Assembly: GCA_003169835.1 (NCBI GenBank)
Contig: PNAI01000026.1
Span: 1-64,000 of the forward strand
Source of the DNA: Hyphomicrobiales bacterium
GTDB taxonomy: Bacteria; Pseudomonadota; Alphaproteobacteria; Rhizobiales; Xanthobacteraceae
Length of the DNA stretch: 64,000 bases
Reading direction: 5' to 3'
Part shown: piece by piece, positions 34,701 through 42,753 of the stretch
How positions within the stretch are numbered: the stretch's first letter is position 1
Layout of the letters: every line of letters begins with the position of its first letter
The notes under the pieces: generated by a model
The model's database searches: none
What the model was told of the DNA's origin: nothing
The model's input: the letters and a program-made list of their open reading frames with translations, nothing else
Made by a program: the position numbers and the translations under genes

Positions 34701-35085
34701 CAAGGCGTTCTGCAAAAAGCACGGCTACGTGGTCACGCTGTTCGGCCGCAAATGCCACTACCCCGACATTTCCGCATCCAATCCTTCGATCCGCGCCTTC
34801 AACGAACGCGCCGCCATCAACGCGCGCCTGCAGGGCTCGGCCGCCGACATCATCCGCCGCGCCATGGTCCGCATCGAGCCGGCGCTGAAAAAAGCCAAAC
34901 TCAACGCGCAGATGTTATTGCAAGTGCACGACGAGCTGATCTTCGAAGTGCCCGAAAGCGAGGTGGCAAAAACTCTTCCGGTGGTGAAGAAAGTTATGGA
35001 AGACGCGCCGATGCCTGCGGTGTCGCTTTCAGTACCCTTGCAAGTTGATGCAAGAGCTGCGCACAATTGGGAGGAAGCACATTGA
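31750..35085 (+). CDS. polA: DNA polymerase I, with an internal AT-rich insertion
   Basis: 1111 residues, longer than the usual 930-1020. The 5'-3' exonuclease domain (FLVDGSGYIFRAYHALPPLT, SSDKDLMQLVGDKVVMYDT, H3TH segment GDSTDNVPGVRGIGPKAAST) comes first. The 3'-5' exonuclease keeps its catalytic site (VAVDTETTGLDP, HDDTMLMSYVLDAG). The polymerase has motif A KLVSADYSQVELRLLAEIAD, motif B RRAKAINFGIIYGISAFGLA and motif C QVHDELIFEVPE, so all three activities look intact. Two oddities sit between the exonucleases: an AT-rich island (residues about 178-360) with an extra thumb-like segment (about 255-343), and a palindromic-repeat insert (about 419-469). The gene is followed at its stop codon by the AT-rich DUF262-HEPN pair. 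Confidence 0.95.
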   Translation: MPAPAKSKPAADKPAQMSRPLKAGDHVFLVDGSGYIFRAYHALPPLTRKSDGLQINAVLGFCNMLWKLLMEMKPDEKPTHLAVVFDKSEKTFRTEMYADYKANRDAPPDDLIPQFPLIREAVRAFDIPCLEQAGFEADDLIATYTRLAREAKATTTIVSSDKDLMQLVGDKVVMYDTMKDIKIDSKGVLEKFGVTPEQVIDVQALMGDSTDNVPGVRGIGPKAASTLISELGSLDRILEAEKNPDAIEKELQSKLDKIDAYITKVAGKQIKLNSGTQIAEVLVNKFSVKDVPKDKKDLPSADTELIERLAREGSQACKEFCKAVLRARNLSRVIGGTVEKIIEKKADAILSKKLVTLKPDVKLDIPVGDLAVHEPDYRQLVAFLKAMEFSTLTRRIAEKSGIEASEIEPDPRLVSGAIPPYTEPSPPPLAGEVVHRSPKGEGRAGGGTSDLFPPPPQPSPASGGGRLSGKAESNGTFTPQALAASRIEAARNAKIDRSKYETVRKLDRLKQWIARAHELGVVAVDTETTGLDPMQAELVGISLALAPNEACYVPIAHKANGGGEGLFDAGLAPDQLAEKAALAALRPMLEDASVLKVGQNLKYDWLIFAQRGIDLSPHDDTMLMSYVLDAGKGGHGMDTLSEKWLGHTTIHFKDVAKSGKTTMTFDNVAIDKATEYAAEDADVTLRLWQVLKPRLVAEHVTTVYETLERPLVPVLAAMEKRGISIDRQVLSRLSGEFAQKAAGLEHEIQKLAGEPINPGSPKQLGDILFGKLQMPGGTKTKTGQWSTGARELEELAEQGHELPQKILDWRQVSKLKSTYTDALPTFVNPQTKRVHTSYALAATTTGRLSSSDPNLQNIPVRTEEGRKIRRAFIADDGCKLVSADYSQVELRLLAEIADIAALKKAFRDGLDIHAMTASEMFGVPIKGMPAEVRRRAKAINFGIIYGISAFGLANQLSIPREEAGAYIKKYFERFPGIRDYIEETKAFCKKHGYVVTLFGRKCHYPDISASNPSIRAFNERAAINARLQGSAADIIRRAMVRIEPALKKAKLNAQMLLQVHDELIFEVPESEVAKTLPVVKKVMEDAPMPAVSLSVPLQVDARAAHNWEEAH
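32281..32830 (+). other. AT-rich island inside polA with thumb-like duplicate
   Basis: Base counts on sample lines give 23 of 60 G+C (32461-32520) and 21 of 60 (32521-32580), against 35 of 60 in 33241-33300 of the same gene. The reading frame stays open. The encoded segment includes AYITKVAGKQIKLNSGTQIA and then SADTELIERLAREGSQACKE. This lines up with the protein's own thumb near residues 745-815 (HEIQKLAGEPINPGSPKQLG, STGARELEELAEQGHELPQK). The flanking host-like text resumes at DIPVGDLAVHEPDYRQLVAF. Confidence 0.75.
33019..33146. repeat. Palindromic repeat element inserted in frame in polA
   Basis: Two palindromes bracket the element: cctcccccgcttgcagggga..gg (33025-33046) and ccctcccccgcaagcggggg..aggg (33121-33144). 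The spacer includes gaagcccgaagggcgaaggc. It is translated as a Pro/Gly-rich linker (PSPPPLAGEVVHRSPKGEGR, PPPPQPSPASGGGRLS) between the two exonuclease domains. The second half is homologous to the hrpB copy at 28734-28772. Confidence 0.82.
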
Positions 35086-36230
35086 GTAAGTTGATCATGG
35101 CCAATGCAGGCGAACAAAAAATCAAAGATTCCGCGCCGCTTTTCGATGGCATTTCGAGTGAAATCATTGAAGAAGCTGAAGACCTAAAAAATGTAACTGA
35201 CGACACTGAGCAGGAAAACCACTCTACAAAGCCGTTTACAATCTCAAGCTATGGGGCGGATTACACGGTCGACTCGCTCGTGAAGCGTTTCGAGACCGGT
35301 TCATTCTTCGTACCACCATTTCAGCGTTCGCTTGTTTGGAACGTCAAGCAAGCATCTCGATTTATTGAATCGCTTCTAATGGGACTGCCAGTGCCGGGTA
35401 TTTTTGTGTTTCGCGAAGCTCAAACGAATCGCCACCTCATTGTTGATGGACAACAAAGACTTCGCACCTTACACGCCTTTTACACAGGCGTATTTCGAGG
35501 CGAGGAATTCCGTCTTTTGGACGTGAGAAATCCTTGGCTCGGCAAGACCTGTAAGGGGCTTGATAATCGCGACAAGCTGCGCCTGGATGACTCAATCATT
35601 CACACCACGATATTTCGCCAAGAAGAGCCTGAGAACAATATCGACAGCATTTACGAGGTCTTTGAGCGCATAAATTCCGGCGGCATTAAGCTCTCGGATC
35701 AGGAAATTCGCGTGTGTGTGAATTTTGGGCCCTTCACTGAGCTTTTGAAGACATTAAACGAAAACCTCAAATGGCGAGAACTGTATGGGACAAAGAGTGT
35801 GCGCTTGAAGGACCAAGAACTCATTTTGAGATTTCTTGCTTTGTCTTACGACTTTGAGAACTACTCTCGGCCAATGAGAGTTTTCCTCAATCGATTCATG
35901 GAAAAGAACAAGTTGGTCAACAAGGAGAATTCTGAATCATATTCCAAGAGGTTCGAGACAACGATTACATTCATTGCAGATGCTCTTGGTCGTCGGGCAT
36001 TCCGCCCGGAACGGTCCCTGAATACAGCAGTATATGATGCAACGATGGTGGGTATTTCTGAGCGGCTGCACACCGGACCAGTCAATGACAAAAATGCGTT
36101 TGTATCTGCTTACGATAAGTTACTCGCCGATGAAAAGTTCAGAGATGCGTACACTCGCTCAACCGCTGATGAAGAGAAAGTTAAGCTCAGAATAGGTTTG
36201 GCCAAGAGCGCTTTTGCTAATGTCAAATGA
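35082..36230 (+). CDS. DUF262 protein, predicted nucleotide-dependent nuclease/defence component
   Basis: 382 residues from a TTG that overlaps the polA stop (TTGA), with GGGAGG seven bases upstream (35069-35074) inside the polA end; the ATG at 35097 lacks such a site. The DUF262 (GmrSD N-terminal, ParB-like fold) core has VPPFQRSLVW (about 77-86), SLLMGLPVPGIFVF and the signature LIVDGQQRLRTLHAFYTG (DGQQR at about 122-126), then VFERINSGGIKLSDQEIR. In GmrSD-type systems this domain binds and hydrolyses nucleotide and works in anti-phage restriction. No C-terminal HNH (DUF1524) domain is visible. Base use is AT-rich (23 of 60 G+C in 35161-35220), unlike polA's ends. The HEPN gene follows with ATGA overlap. 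Confidence 0.88.
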   Translation: MSKLIMANAGEQKIKDSAPLFDGISSEIIEEAEDLKNVTDDTEQENHSTKPFTISSYGADYTVDSLVKRFETGSFFVPPFQRSLVWNVKQASRFIESLLMGLPVPGIFVFREAQTNRHLIVDGQQRLRTLHAFYTGVFRGEEFRLLDVRNPWLGKTCKGLDNRDKLRLDDSIIHTTIFRQEEPENNIDSIYEVFERINSGGIKLSDQEIRVCVNFGPFTELLKTLNENLKWRELYGTKSVRLKDQELILRFLALSYDFENYSRPMRVFLNRFMEKNKLVNKENSESYSKRFETTITFIADALGRRAFRPERSLNTAVYDATMVGISERLHTGPVNDKNAFVSAYDKLLADEKFRDAYTRSTADEEKVKLRIGLAKSAFANVK

Positions 36231-36685
36231 CGCCCACGTATCACAATTCCGATCACAAGATTGATTATCTGTTAAAAAAATTCCGCGACCCTATGTTTGA
36301 CGACTACACTCGAGCACATATTGCCAACTACGCATGTGTTTTGTTGAGTGGCCTAATTGAAACGGCTATTAGAGACATCATATCCAATCACTGTGAAACA
36401 AAGTCGATTCCGTCAATCGCAAACTTCGTCAAGAGTCGACTGGATCGTTTTCAGAATCCTGATCCTGAAAGTGTGTCAAAGCTTCTATCGAGCTTTGACA
36501 CAGGCATTACGGACAGGTTGGAGATACACTGGTCGAATGAAATCAAGGATGCAATTGGATCAATCGTGGGCAACAGACATCTGATTGCACATGGTCGAGA
36601 CACTGCGTTGACCCTAGTTCGAGTGTCCGAATGGTTCAAATCCGCTCGAAAGTTTATCAGATTTTTGGAAAATGAGTTTGCGTAG
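36227..36685 (+). CDS. HEPN-domain protein (RiboL-PSP / MAE_28990-like), predicted RNase partner of DUF262
   Basis: 152 residues, all-helical in character. The HEPN catalytic motif R-x4-H is visible as NRHLIAHGRD (Arg117, His122), preceded by helices around NYACVLLSGLIETAIRDIIS. HEPN proteins with this motif are metal-independent RNases used as toxins in abortive infection and restriction. Members next to DUF262 genes are common in bacteria. The ATGA overlap with the DUF262 gene means coupled translation, as in a two-component system. It is AT-rich like its partner and convergent with the GIY-YIG gene three bases on. Pairing as toxin and controller is inference. Confidence 0.82.
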   Translation: MTPTYHNSDHKIDYLLKKFRDPMFDDYTRAHIANYACVLLSGLIETAIRDIISNHCETKSIPSIANFVKSRLDRFQNPDPESVSKLLSSFDTGITDRLEIHWSNEIKDAIGSIVGNRHLIAHGRDTALTLVRVSEWFKSARKFIRFLENEFA

Positions 36686-36688
36686 TGA

Positions 36689-36946
36689 TTATACTGGCAA
36701 CCCGCTCTGCGCTAAGTAACGACGGAATTTCCGGTCGCGCTTGAGGTGCCACTCGCGGCTCATCGCCTGCCGGCGCGTGCGGAATTTCTCCGTGTGCAGC
36801 AGCACCCACGCGCGTCCGCGCGTAAAACGCGCGCCCTTACCGGAATTATGCTGCGCGAAGCGCCGCTCGACATCGGTCGTCCAACCGACATAGGTCACGC
36901 AGTGGCCCTTCGCACGGCAGCCGAGTACGTAGACGAACGCAGGCAT
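36689..36946 (-). CDS. GIY-YIG nuclease-fold protein
   Basis: 85 residues of the UPF0213/YhbQ type: FVYVLGCRAKGHCVTYVGWT (the GIY-YIG strand pair, here YVL..YVG), RRFAQHNSGKGARFTRGRAW, SREWHLKRDRKFRRYLA. The catalytic Arg is present in DVERRFAQH. Small proteins of this kind are putative DNA endonucleases of unclear role. The ATG has AGGGG upstream; two GTG codons just before it are less likely. GC content matches the core genome, so it marks the right edge of the AT-rich island. Confidence 0.88.
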   Translation of the reverse strand: MPAFVYVLGCRAKGHCVTYVGWTTDVERRFAQHNSGKGARFTRGRAWVLLHTEKFRTRRQAMSREWHLKRDRKFRRYLAQSGLPV

Positions 36947-36980
36947 CACCACCCCTGTTTTCTTGTGCCGCCTTCTTCAC

Positions 36981-37385
36981 TCACTTGGGCGGCAGCACCG
37001 CGATCGCCTCGATCTCGAACAGCGCGCCTTCGCGCGCGAGCTTGACGATCTGGATGGCCGTGCTGGCCGGCGGCGCCTTGGTGTTCACGTAGCGGTCGCG
37101 CACCTCGAAGAAGGTCTGCAGATGCACCATATCGACGAAAAAGTTAGTGATCTTGACCACATGCTCGAAGCCGCCGCCGACGGCCGCGAGCGCGGCCTTC
37201 AGATTTTCGAAGCATTGCGTTGCCTGCGCGCGAAAATCGCCTGCCCCACCAGCGAATTTTCCATCCGGCGTCATGCCGAGCTGGCCGGAAAAATAAACCG
37301 TGCGGCTGGGCGCCGTCGTCTCGACCACATGGGTGTAGCCGCGCGGCGGCGCGATGGTCGATGGATTGATGAAGGTGTTAGTCAA
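36981..37385 (-). CDS. RidA family enamine/imine deaminase-like protein
   Basis: 134 residues from a TTG with a perfect AGGAGG six bases upstream; the longer ORF is not supported. The RidA fold is evident: RTVYFSGQLGMTPDGKFAGG, QATQCFENLKAALAAVGGGF, HVVKITNFFVDMVHLQTFFE, PPASTAIQIVKLAREGALFE (with the ligand-contact Arg as in the family) and IEAIAVLPPK. RidA removes reactive enamines made by PLP enzymes; this is one of several subfamilies. It probably shares transcription with the GIY-YIG gene. Confidence 0.85.
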   Translation of the reverse strand: MTNTFINPSTIAPPRGYTHVVETTAPSRTVYFSGQLGMTPDGKFAGGAGDFRAQATQCFENLKAALAAVGGGFEHVVKITNFFVDMVHLQTFFEVRDRYVNTKAPPASTAIQIVKLAREGALFEIEAIAVLPPK

Positions 37386-37536
37386 TTTATTCCTCCTGTT
37401 GCGATTATTGCAGATGAATGCCGGCGCGGTCATACCATGCCCGTGGCCTACTCGCCGCAATTGAACGGTATCGTCATTGACGTCTCGCCCCCACGACCCC
37501 TTCAAAATCGTTTTGAATTCAGCCGTGGATGCGAGT

Positions 37537-37562
37537 TTATAGAAATAGCTTATAGAAATAGT
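37537..37562. repeat. Short tandem repeat, 13 bp x 2
   Basis: ttatagaaatagc is followed directly by ttatagaaatagt, in the 270-bp gap between the RidA gene and the antiporter. The gap otherwise shows no gene. Confidence 0.6.
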
Positions 37563-37654
37563 GTCGCAGACACATTATGGCGAGCGCCCTTGCATTGCGG
37601 AGGAACGCTTGGCTTGTTAGGCAACACAAGCACTCGAACTAAAAATAGCGGCTT

Positions 37655-39112
37655 ATGACTCCAGCACTTCTCATCGCCATCCTCGCCGCCGCCACGCTTG
37701 CAGGCACCGCATCGCCCGCGCATGCCGCAACGCTCGACGGCGCGGCGATGGGCTGGCCCTGGGCGCTGCCGTTCGCCGGCATTTTGCTTTGCATCGCGAC
37801 CGGACCGCTGCTGTTTCCAAAAATCTGGCACGCCCACTACGGCAAGATCGCCGCCTTCTGGTCGCTGCTCGCGCTGCTCCCGATTGCGCTCGCGCAGGGA
37901 CCGTCAACAGCACTTACCGCTCTCGTGCACGCGATGCTGGCCGAATACATGAGCTTCATCCTGCTGCTGTTCGCGCTTTACACCGTGGCCGGCGGAATCC
38001 TGGTGACTGGCTCGGTGCGCGGCACGCCGTGCTCAAACACGATCATCCTCGCGCTCGGCACATCGATAGCAAGCTTCGTCGGCACCACGGGCGCGGCAAT
38101 GATCCTGATCCGGCCGCTGATCCGCGCCAATGCAGACCGCGCGCACAATGCGCATGTCATGGTGTTCTTCATCGTGCTGGTCGCCAATGTGGGCGGCGCA
38201 CTCACACCGCTCGGCGATCCGCCGCTGTTCATTGGCTTTCTCCAAGGCGTCTCATTTTTCTGGACCACGCAGCACCTGTGGCTGCAAACAGCGATCGTGG
38301 CCGCGATCGTACTGGCGATGTTCGTTGCGGTGGACATCTGGTTTGCGCGCAGCGACAGCAAAGGCGCAGATCAAATGAAGCCAGAGCCGATCGGCGTGCA
38401 CGGAAGCGTCAATTTTCTGCTGATTGCATTGATCATCGTGGCGATTCTAGCCTCCGCCGCGTGGCAGCCGGGCGTGACGCTCGACATCTACGGCACCAAA
38501 GCCGAAATCCAAAACCTCGCGCGCGATGCGGCCCTCGTCGTCATCGCGCTCGCTTCGCTTAAACTCACACGCAACGAGCACCGCACCGCCAACGGATTTA
38601 CCTGGGAGCCGATCCGCGAAGTCGCGATCCTCTTTGCCGGCATCTTCACCGCCATCATCCCGGTGCTCGCCATGCTACAGGCAGGAAAGGACGGCGCGTT
38701 CGCCTGGCTGCTCACCGCCGTCACCGCACGCGACGGCCTGCCCCACGAAGCCGCCTATTTCTGGCTCACCGGCATACTGTCGGCATTCCTAGACAATGCG
38801 CCGACCTATCTCGTGTTCTTCGAGCTCGCCGGCGGCAAGGCGCCCGAGCTGATGGGTCCGCTTGCCGGCACGCTCGCCTCGATCTCCATGGGCGCAGTCT
38901 ACATGGGCGCGCTCACCTACATCGGCAACGCGCCGAACTTCATGATCTATGCAATCGCGCAGGAGCGCGGCGTGCGCATGCCCAATTTCTTTGGATACCT
39001 GCTATGGGCGAGCCTGATCCTGCTGCCGCTGTTCGTGCTGCTGACGCTGCTGCCGATCGCGCCGCTATTCAAATGGTCCATCCTGTTCGAACCCGCGTTC
39101 CTTCCTGCATAG
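37655..39112 (+). CDS. Sodium:proton antiporter, NhaD / ion transporter superfamily
   Basis: 485 residues with about 11-13 transmembrane segments. Characteristic pieces are NTIILALGTSIASFVGTTGA, NVGGALTPLGDPPLFIGFLQ and FLDNAPTYLVFFELAGGKAP, the last two being the paired re-entrant motifs of NhaD/ArsB-type exchangers. An N-terminal signal-like helix (LLIAILAAATLAGTASPAHA) precedes the first segment. It likely exports Na+ in exchange for H+. A citrate- or arsenite-type transporter is a less likely alternative. The next gene is a second proton antiporter of a different family. Confidence 0.82.
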   Translation: MTPALLIAILAAATLAGTASPAHAATLDGAAMGWPWALPFAGILLCIATGPLLFPKIWHAHYGKIAAFWSLLALLPIALAQGPSTALTALVHAMLAEYMSFILLLFALYTVAGGILVTGSVRGTPCSNTIILALGTSIASFVGTTGAAMILIRPLIRANADRAHNAHVMVFFIVLVANVGGALTPLGDPPLFIGFLQGVSFFWTTQHLWLQTAIVAAIVLAMFVAVDIWFARSDSKGADQMKPEPIGVHGSVNFLLIALIIVAILASAAWQPGVTLDIYGTKAEIQNLARDAALVVIALASLKLTRNEHRTANGFTWEPIREVAILFAGIFTAIIPVLAMLQAGKDGAFAWLLTAVTARDGLPHEAAYFWLTGILSAFLDNAPTYLVFFELAGGKAPELMGPLAGTLASISMGAVYMGALTYIGNAPNFMIYAIAQERGVRMPNFFGYLLWASLILLPLFVLLTLLPIAPLFKWSILFEPAFLPA

Positions 39113-39177
39113 ACGCCAGCCTTGCCATCTCACGACCGGTCAGGCAGCTTCTTTATTTCGCTGAGGGGAGAGAAGAA

Positions 39178-40434
39178 TTGGAGGCGGCGGCAGGGGTTGA
39201 AATCGCGAAACACATATTGCTCACCTGTGGGCTTATTCTCGCTGTCGGCATCATCACCGGCCTGTTGTCGCAGAAGCTGGGAATCCCTGACGTCGCGGTA
39301 TTCCTGATCGCCGGCGTGTTGATCGGCCCGCAAGTTCTGGGATTGATACACGTCAGTGCGGATTCGCCGCTCAACCAGATCATCCTGCTCTTCGGTGCGA
39401 GCTACATCCTCTTCGATGGCGGTGCATCGCTGAGATTCAATGTCTTAAAACAAGTTTGGATTACCATCCTCGTGATCTCCACGATCGGCGTCGTGATCAC
39501 CGCGGCGATCACTGGGCTGGCGGCCTATTACATTCTCGGCATTCCGTTCATCGTGGCGCTGCTGTTGGGTGCAACGCTCGCGTCGACCGACCCTGCGACG
39601 CTGGTTCCGATCTTCCGGCAAATCAAGATTCGCGACCGTGTCGCACAAACGGTCATGAGCGAGTCGGCGTTCAACGACGCCATGGGCGCGATTGTCACTT
39701 TCGGTGTGCTTGCGGTCGCCATGGGCAACGGCGAGTTCTCGCTCACTTCGTCCCTGCTCGAATTGTGCAAGCAATCGATCGTCGGAATCGTCGCTGGTGG
39801 CGTGCTCGGATATCTGGCGGCATTGCTCATCGCGCATGAACGATGGGCCTTCCTGGCGGAATACGCTCCGGCAGTGACGCTGATGGCCGTCATCGGCGCC
39901 TATTTTGCGGCCGATGGGTTGCAGGCCAGCGGATTCATGGCGGTCTTTGTCTTCGGCATCGTGCTTGGAAACAAAGAGGCCTTCGGCTTCAAAATGCAGG
40001 CCGGTGAAGCTCAAAAGCTCGACGAGTATGTAATGACCACCGCATTCATCATGCGCTTGTTCATTTTCATCCTGCTCGGCGCCCAGGTCGATTTCAGCCT
40101 GATGAGTCAAAACCTGACCGGCGGCATCGTCGTGGTGACCGTCCTCATGTTGGTTGCCCGGCCGGTGACAGTTTTCTTGTGTGCGCTGCCGGACCGGCGC
40201 GCGCAGTGGAGCTTCAATGAGATGCTCTTCATGTGCTGGACCCGCGAGACCGGTGTCATTCCGGCTGCACTGTCCGGCCTATTGCTCGGCATGAACGCGC
40301 CCGGCGCTCAAACGATCGCGTCGGTTACCTTCATCGCCATTCTCATGACGATCCTGATTCAGGCGCCGACGACAAGATGGCTGGGGAGTAAGCTGGGGCT
40401 TTTGGAAGAAAGTCAAAAACTTCGATCGCGTTGA
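39178..40434 (+). CDS. Cation:proton antiporter, CPA1 family
   Basis: 418 residues from a TTG with GGGGAG seven bases upstream; the longer ORF reading into the previous gene is rejected. Twelve or so helices. Motifs: GIPDVAVFLIAGVLIGPQVL, LFDGGASLRFNVLKQVW, LLLGATLASTDPATLVPIFR, VMSESAFNDAMGAIVTFG (the ESxxND ion site) and MLFMCWTRETGVIPAALSGL. The product exchanges Na+ or K+ for H+ across the inner membrane. It directly follows the NhaD-type gene, so the two may share a transcript for pH or salt control. Confidence 0.88.
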   Translation: MEAAAGVEIAKHILLTCGLILAVGIITGLLSQKLGIPDVAVFLIAGVLIGPQVLGLIHVSADSPLNQIILLFGASYILFDGGASLRFNVLKQVWITILVISTIGVVITAAITGLAAYYILGIPFIVALLLGATLASTDPATLVPIFRQIKIRDRVAQTVMSESAFNDAMGAIVTFGVLAVAMGNGEFSLTSSLLELCKQSIVGIVAGGVLGYLAALLIAHERWAFLAEYAPAVTLMAVIGAYFAADGLQASGFMAVFVFGIVLGNKEAFGFKMQAGEAQKLDEYVMTTAFIMRLFIFILLGAQVDFSLMSQNLTGGIVVVTVLMLVARPVTVFLCALPDRRAQWSFNEMLFMCWTRETGVIPAALSGLLLGMNAPGAQTIASVTFIAILMTILIQAPTTRWLGSKLGLLEESQKLRSR

Positions 40435-40622
40435 TTGATGTCGCTCGCCCCTGTCAGACTTAAGAATGCTTGAATGGATTGATACGATCTTTACGCGATT
40501 AGATCGCTGCTCCTATCATCGCTGTTAATCGTATCACTTAGCCCGGCATTCAGGTTGCTCGCGTATTCTGCTCCCATGCTGAGTAACCTTTTTCTTGCGC
40601 CCAATCCCGCAGGCATCGCGTG

Positions 40623-41390
40623 ATGATTTCTCCTCGCAGTTTCTCTGCGCGGCGCGCAGCGAGGCTCGTGTGCGCGACTTTGATCGCAATCGCGCTTTCC
40701 GCCCCGCCCGCTTCGTCGCAGGGCGCATTCGAAACATTGCTCGGAATATTTCAGCCGCCGGCGCCGCGCGAGCTCCCGCCGCAGGTAACTTCGTACGCAC
40801 CGCCGATTGCGTTGCCCGATCCATTGTCCGAAAGCAGATCCGTTCGCGACGTGAGCGGTCCGTATGTCGCCTACTGCGTGCGATTGTGTGACGGCTACTT
40901 CTTCCCGCTCGCGCGCAGCTTTGCGATATCGCCCGCGGACCAGTGCCGCTCGTTCTGCCCTGCAGCCAAGACCAGGGTCTTCGGGGGCAACAGCATCAAT
41001 CAAGCAGCGGCAGCGGACGGCGGCCGCTACGCCAATCTCGACACGGCGCTACTCTACCGCAAGCGCTTGGTCGACAATTGCACTTGCAACGGCCGAGATG
41101 CGTTCGGACTAGCGCGACTGAATATTGCATCGGATCCGACGCTGCGCGCCGGCGACATTGTTGCGATCAACGGCGGATTTTCGGCCTACACCGGATCGAG
41201 ATCGGCTGCCAATCGGAATTCCGGCTTCATTCCCGTTGCACAATATTCCGGCGTCTCGCATGAGACACGCCGCAAACTCTCCGACACCAAGGTGCTCCCG
41301 GTTAGACAAACGGCCGCACAAACGCCCACATCCGTCTCGGACGAAAAGTCCGCGTCCCGAATCGATCGCCGCGCTCAGCTCTTGAGATAA
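40623..41390 (+). CDS. Secreted DUF2865 protein
   Basis: 256 residues with a signal peptide (LVCATLIAIALSAPPASSQG). The mature part carries the DUF2865 pattern: VAYCVRLCDGYFFPLARSFA, DQCRSFCPAAKTRVFGG and NCTCNGRDAFGLA. It is a rhizobial envelope family of unknown function with conserved cysteines. Start is ATG; a GTG directly before it is ignored. The 3' end overlaps the next, convergent gene by 16 bp. Confidence 0.8.
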   Translation: MISPRSFSARRAARLVCATLIAIALSAPPASSQGAFETLLGIFQPPAPRELPPQVTSYAPPIALPDPLSESRSVRDVSGPYVAYCVRLCDGYFFPLARSFAISPADQCRSFCPAAKTRVFGGNSINQAAAADGGRYANLDTALLYRKRLVDNCTCNGRDAFGLARLNIASDPTLRAGDIVAINGGFSAYTGSRSAANRNSGFIPVAQYSGVSHETRRKLSDTKVLPVRQTAAQTPTSVSDEKSASRIDRRAQLLR

Positions 41391-42469
41391 TTCACGACAT
41401 CTTCGGCGATTGAGAGCGACGACGTCATTCCCGGCGACTCGATCCCAAACAACGCCACCAGTCCCGGCAGGCCATGCGTAGCGGGCCCTTCGATCATAAA
41501 ATCGGCCGCAGGCTCGCCCGGGCCCGTGAGCTTGGGCCGAATGCCGGCGTAGTCCGGCACCAGCGTGCCGTCGGGCAGTCCCGGCCAATAGGTGCGGATG
41601 CGCGCGTAGAACGATTGCGCGCGCGCGCCATCGACTTTGTAATTTTCCTCCGCGATCCACTCCACGTCGGGTCCAAAGCGCATGCGGCCGGCGAGATCGA
41701 GCGTCACGTGCGTCCCGAGCCCGCCGTCGACCGGCGTCGGATAGATCAGCCGCGAAAAAACCGGACGGCCGGAATAGCCAAAGTAGTTGCCTTTCGCGAG
41801 CACGAGCCGCGGCACCTGCTCAGCCGGGAAATTGTCCGTGCGTCGCGCGAGCGCCTGCGCGCCAAGGCCGGCGGAATTGACCACCGCATCGACTGCGAAC
41901 ACACCGGGTTCGGCCCCGCCAAACCGCACCTGCCAGCCGCCCGATTTCGGCGTGAGGCGCTCGACCGGCGTGTTGAATGCGATCATGCCGCCGCGATCCT
42001 CGAAATCGCCGCGCAACGCCAGCATGTAGCGGTGACCATCGATGATGCCGCTCTCCTGCGAGAGCAGCGCCGCGGTACAAAAAATTTCCGGCTCAAGCGC
42101 ACGCGCGGCATTGCCGCCGATCATCTCAAGACCCTCCACGCCGTTGGCGCGGCCCTGCGTGTGGATCGCCTCAACCTTAGCCGCTTCGGCAGCGTTAGTC
42201 GCCACGATCAGCTTGCCGCACTTCCTGTGCGCAATGCCGTGCGAGCCGCAAAAGTCGTAGAGCATTCGCCGCCCGCGCGTGCAGTGGCGCGCACGCAACG
42301 AACCCGTGGGGTAGTAGAGACCGGCGTGGATCACTTCGCTGTTGCGTGACGAAATCCCGGTGCCAATGCCCGAAGCTGCCTCAGCGATGATCACTTCATG
42401 ACCGGCCAACGCCGCCTGCCGAGCGACGCTAAGCCCCACCATCCCGGCTCCGATCACTAGGATTTGCAC
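41375..42469 (-). CDS. FAD-dependent oxidoreductase (DAO / L-2-hydroxyglutarate oxidase-like)
   Basis: 364 residues. The N-terminal FAD-binding motif is QILVIGAGMVGLSVARQAAL (GxGxxG), followed by SRNSEVIHAGLYYPTGSLRA, as in LhgO-type enzymes, and NSAGLGAQALARR. The C-terminal end GIESPGMTSSLSIAEDVVNY closes the FAD site. It probably oxidises a 2-hydroxy or 2-amino acid and passes electrons to the membrane pool. The GTG start (42469) immediately precedes the FAD motif; the longer ORF adds an unlikely leader. Confidence 0.85.
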   Translation of the reverse strand: MQILVIGAGMVGLSVARQAALAGHEVIIAEAASGIGTGISSRNSEVIHAGLYYPTGSLRARHCTRGRRMLYDFCGSHGIAHRKCGKLIVATNAAEAAKVEAIHTQGRANGVEGLEMIGGNAARALEPEIFCTAALLSQESGIIDGHRYMLALRGDFEDRGGMIAFNTPVERLTPKSGGWQVRFGGAEPGVFAVDAVVNSAGLGAQALARRTDNFPAEQVPRLVLAKGNYFGYSGRPVFSRLIYPTPVDGGLGTHVTLDLAGRMRFGPDVEWIAEENYKVDGARAQSFYARIRTYWPGLPDGTLVPDYAGIRPKLTGPGEPAADFMIEGPATHGLPGLVALFGIESPGMTSSLSIAEDVVNYLKS

Positions 42470-42753
42470 CGTCGCTCTCTTTCCATTCCCTTGGCGGCCC
42501 CCACAATGGAGGGAGAGCAATGATTTACGCGTTCATGGCCGATTTGCGTAGACACCGGCAGTTAACGCGCGCCGAAAATCCACCGGATGGCGGCCACCGG
42601 ATGAACGGCCGATGAACGTTGCAGGCCCAAAACCAACGCAATCGCATCGAATAATCTGAAGTGCGAGCAACCATATATTTCGCTCGCGCGTTGAGCGGGG
42701 CAGACGTGACGAGAGTTGACAAGACAAGAGCAGACAGGTTGGGACCAGGTATC

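Noticed and set aside
35082-36946. GIY-YIG gene as third member of the DUF262-HEPN system
   Set aside because: It is on the opposite strand, has core-like GC content, and belongs to a common housekeeping-type family.
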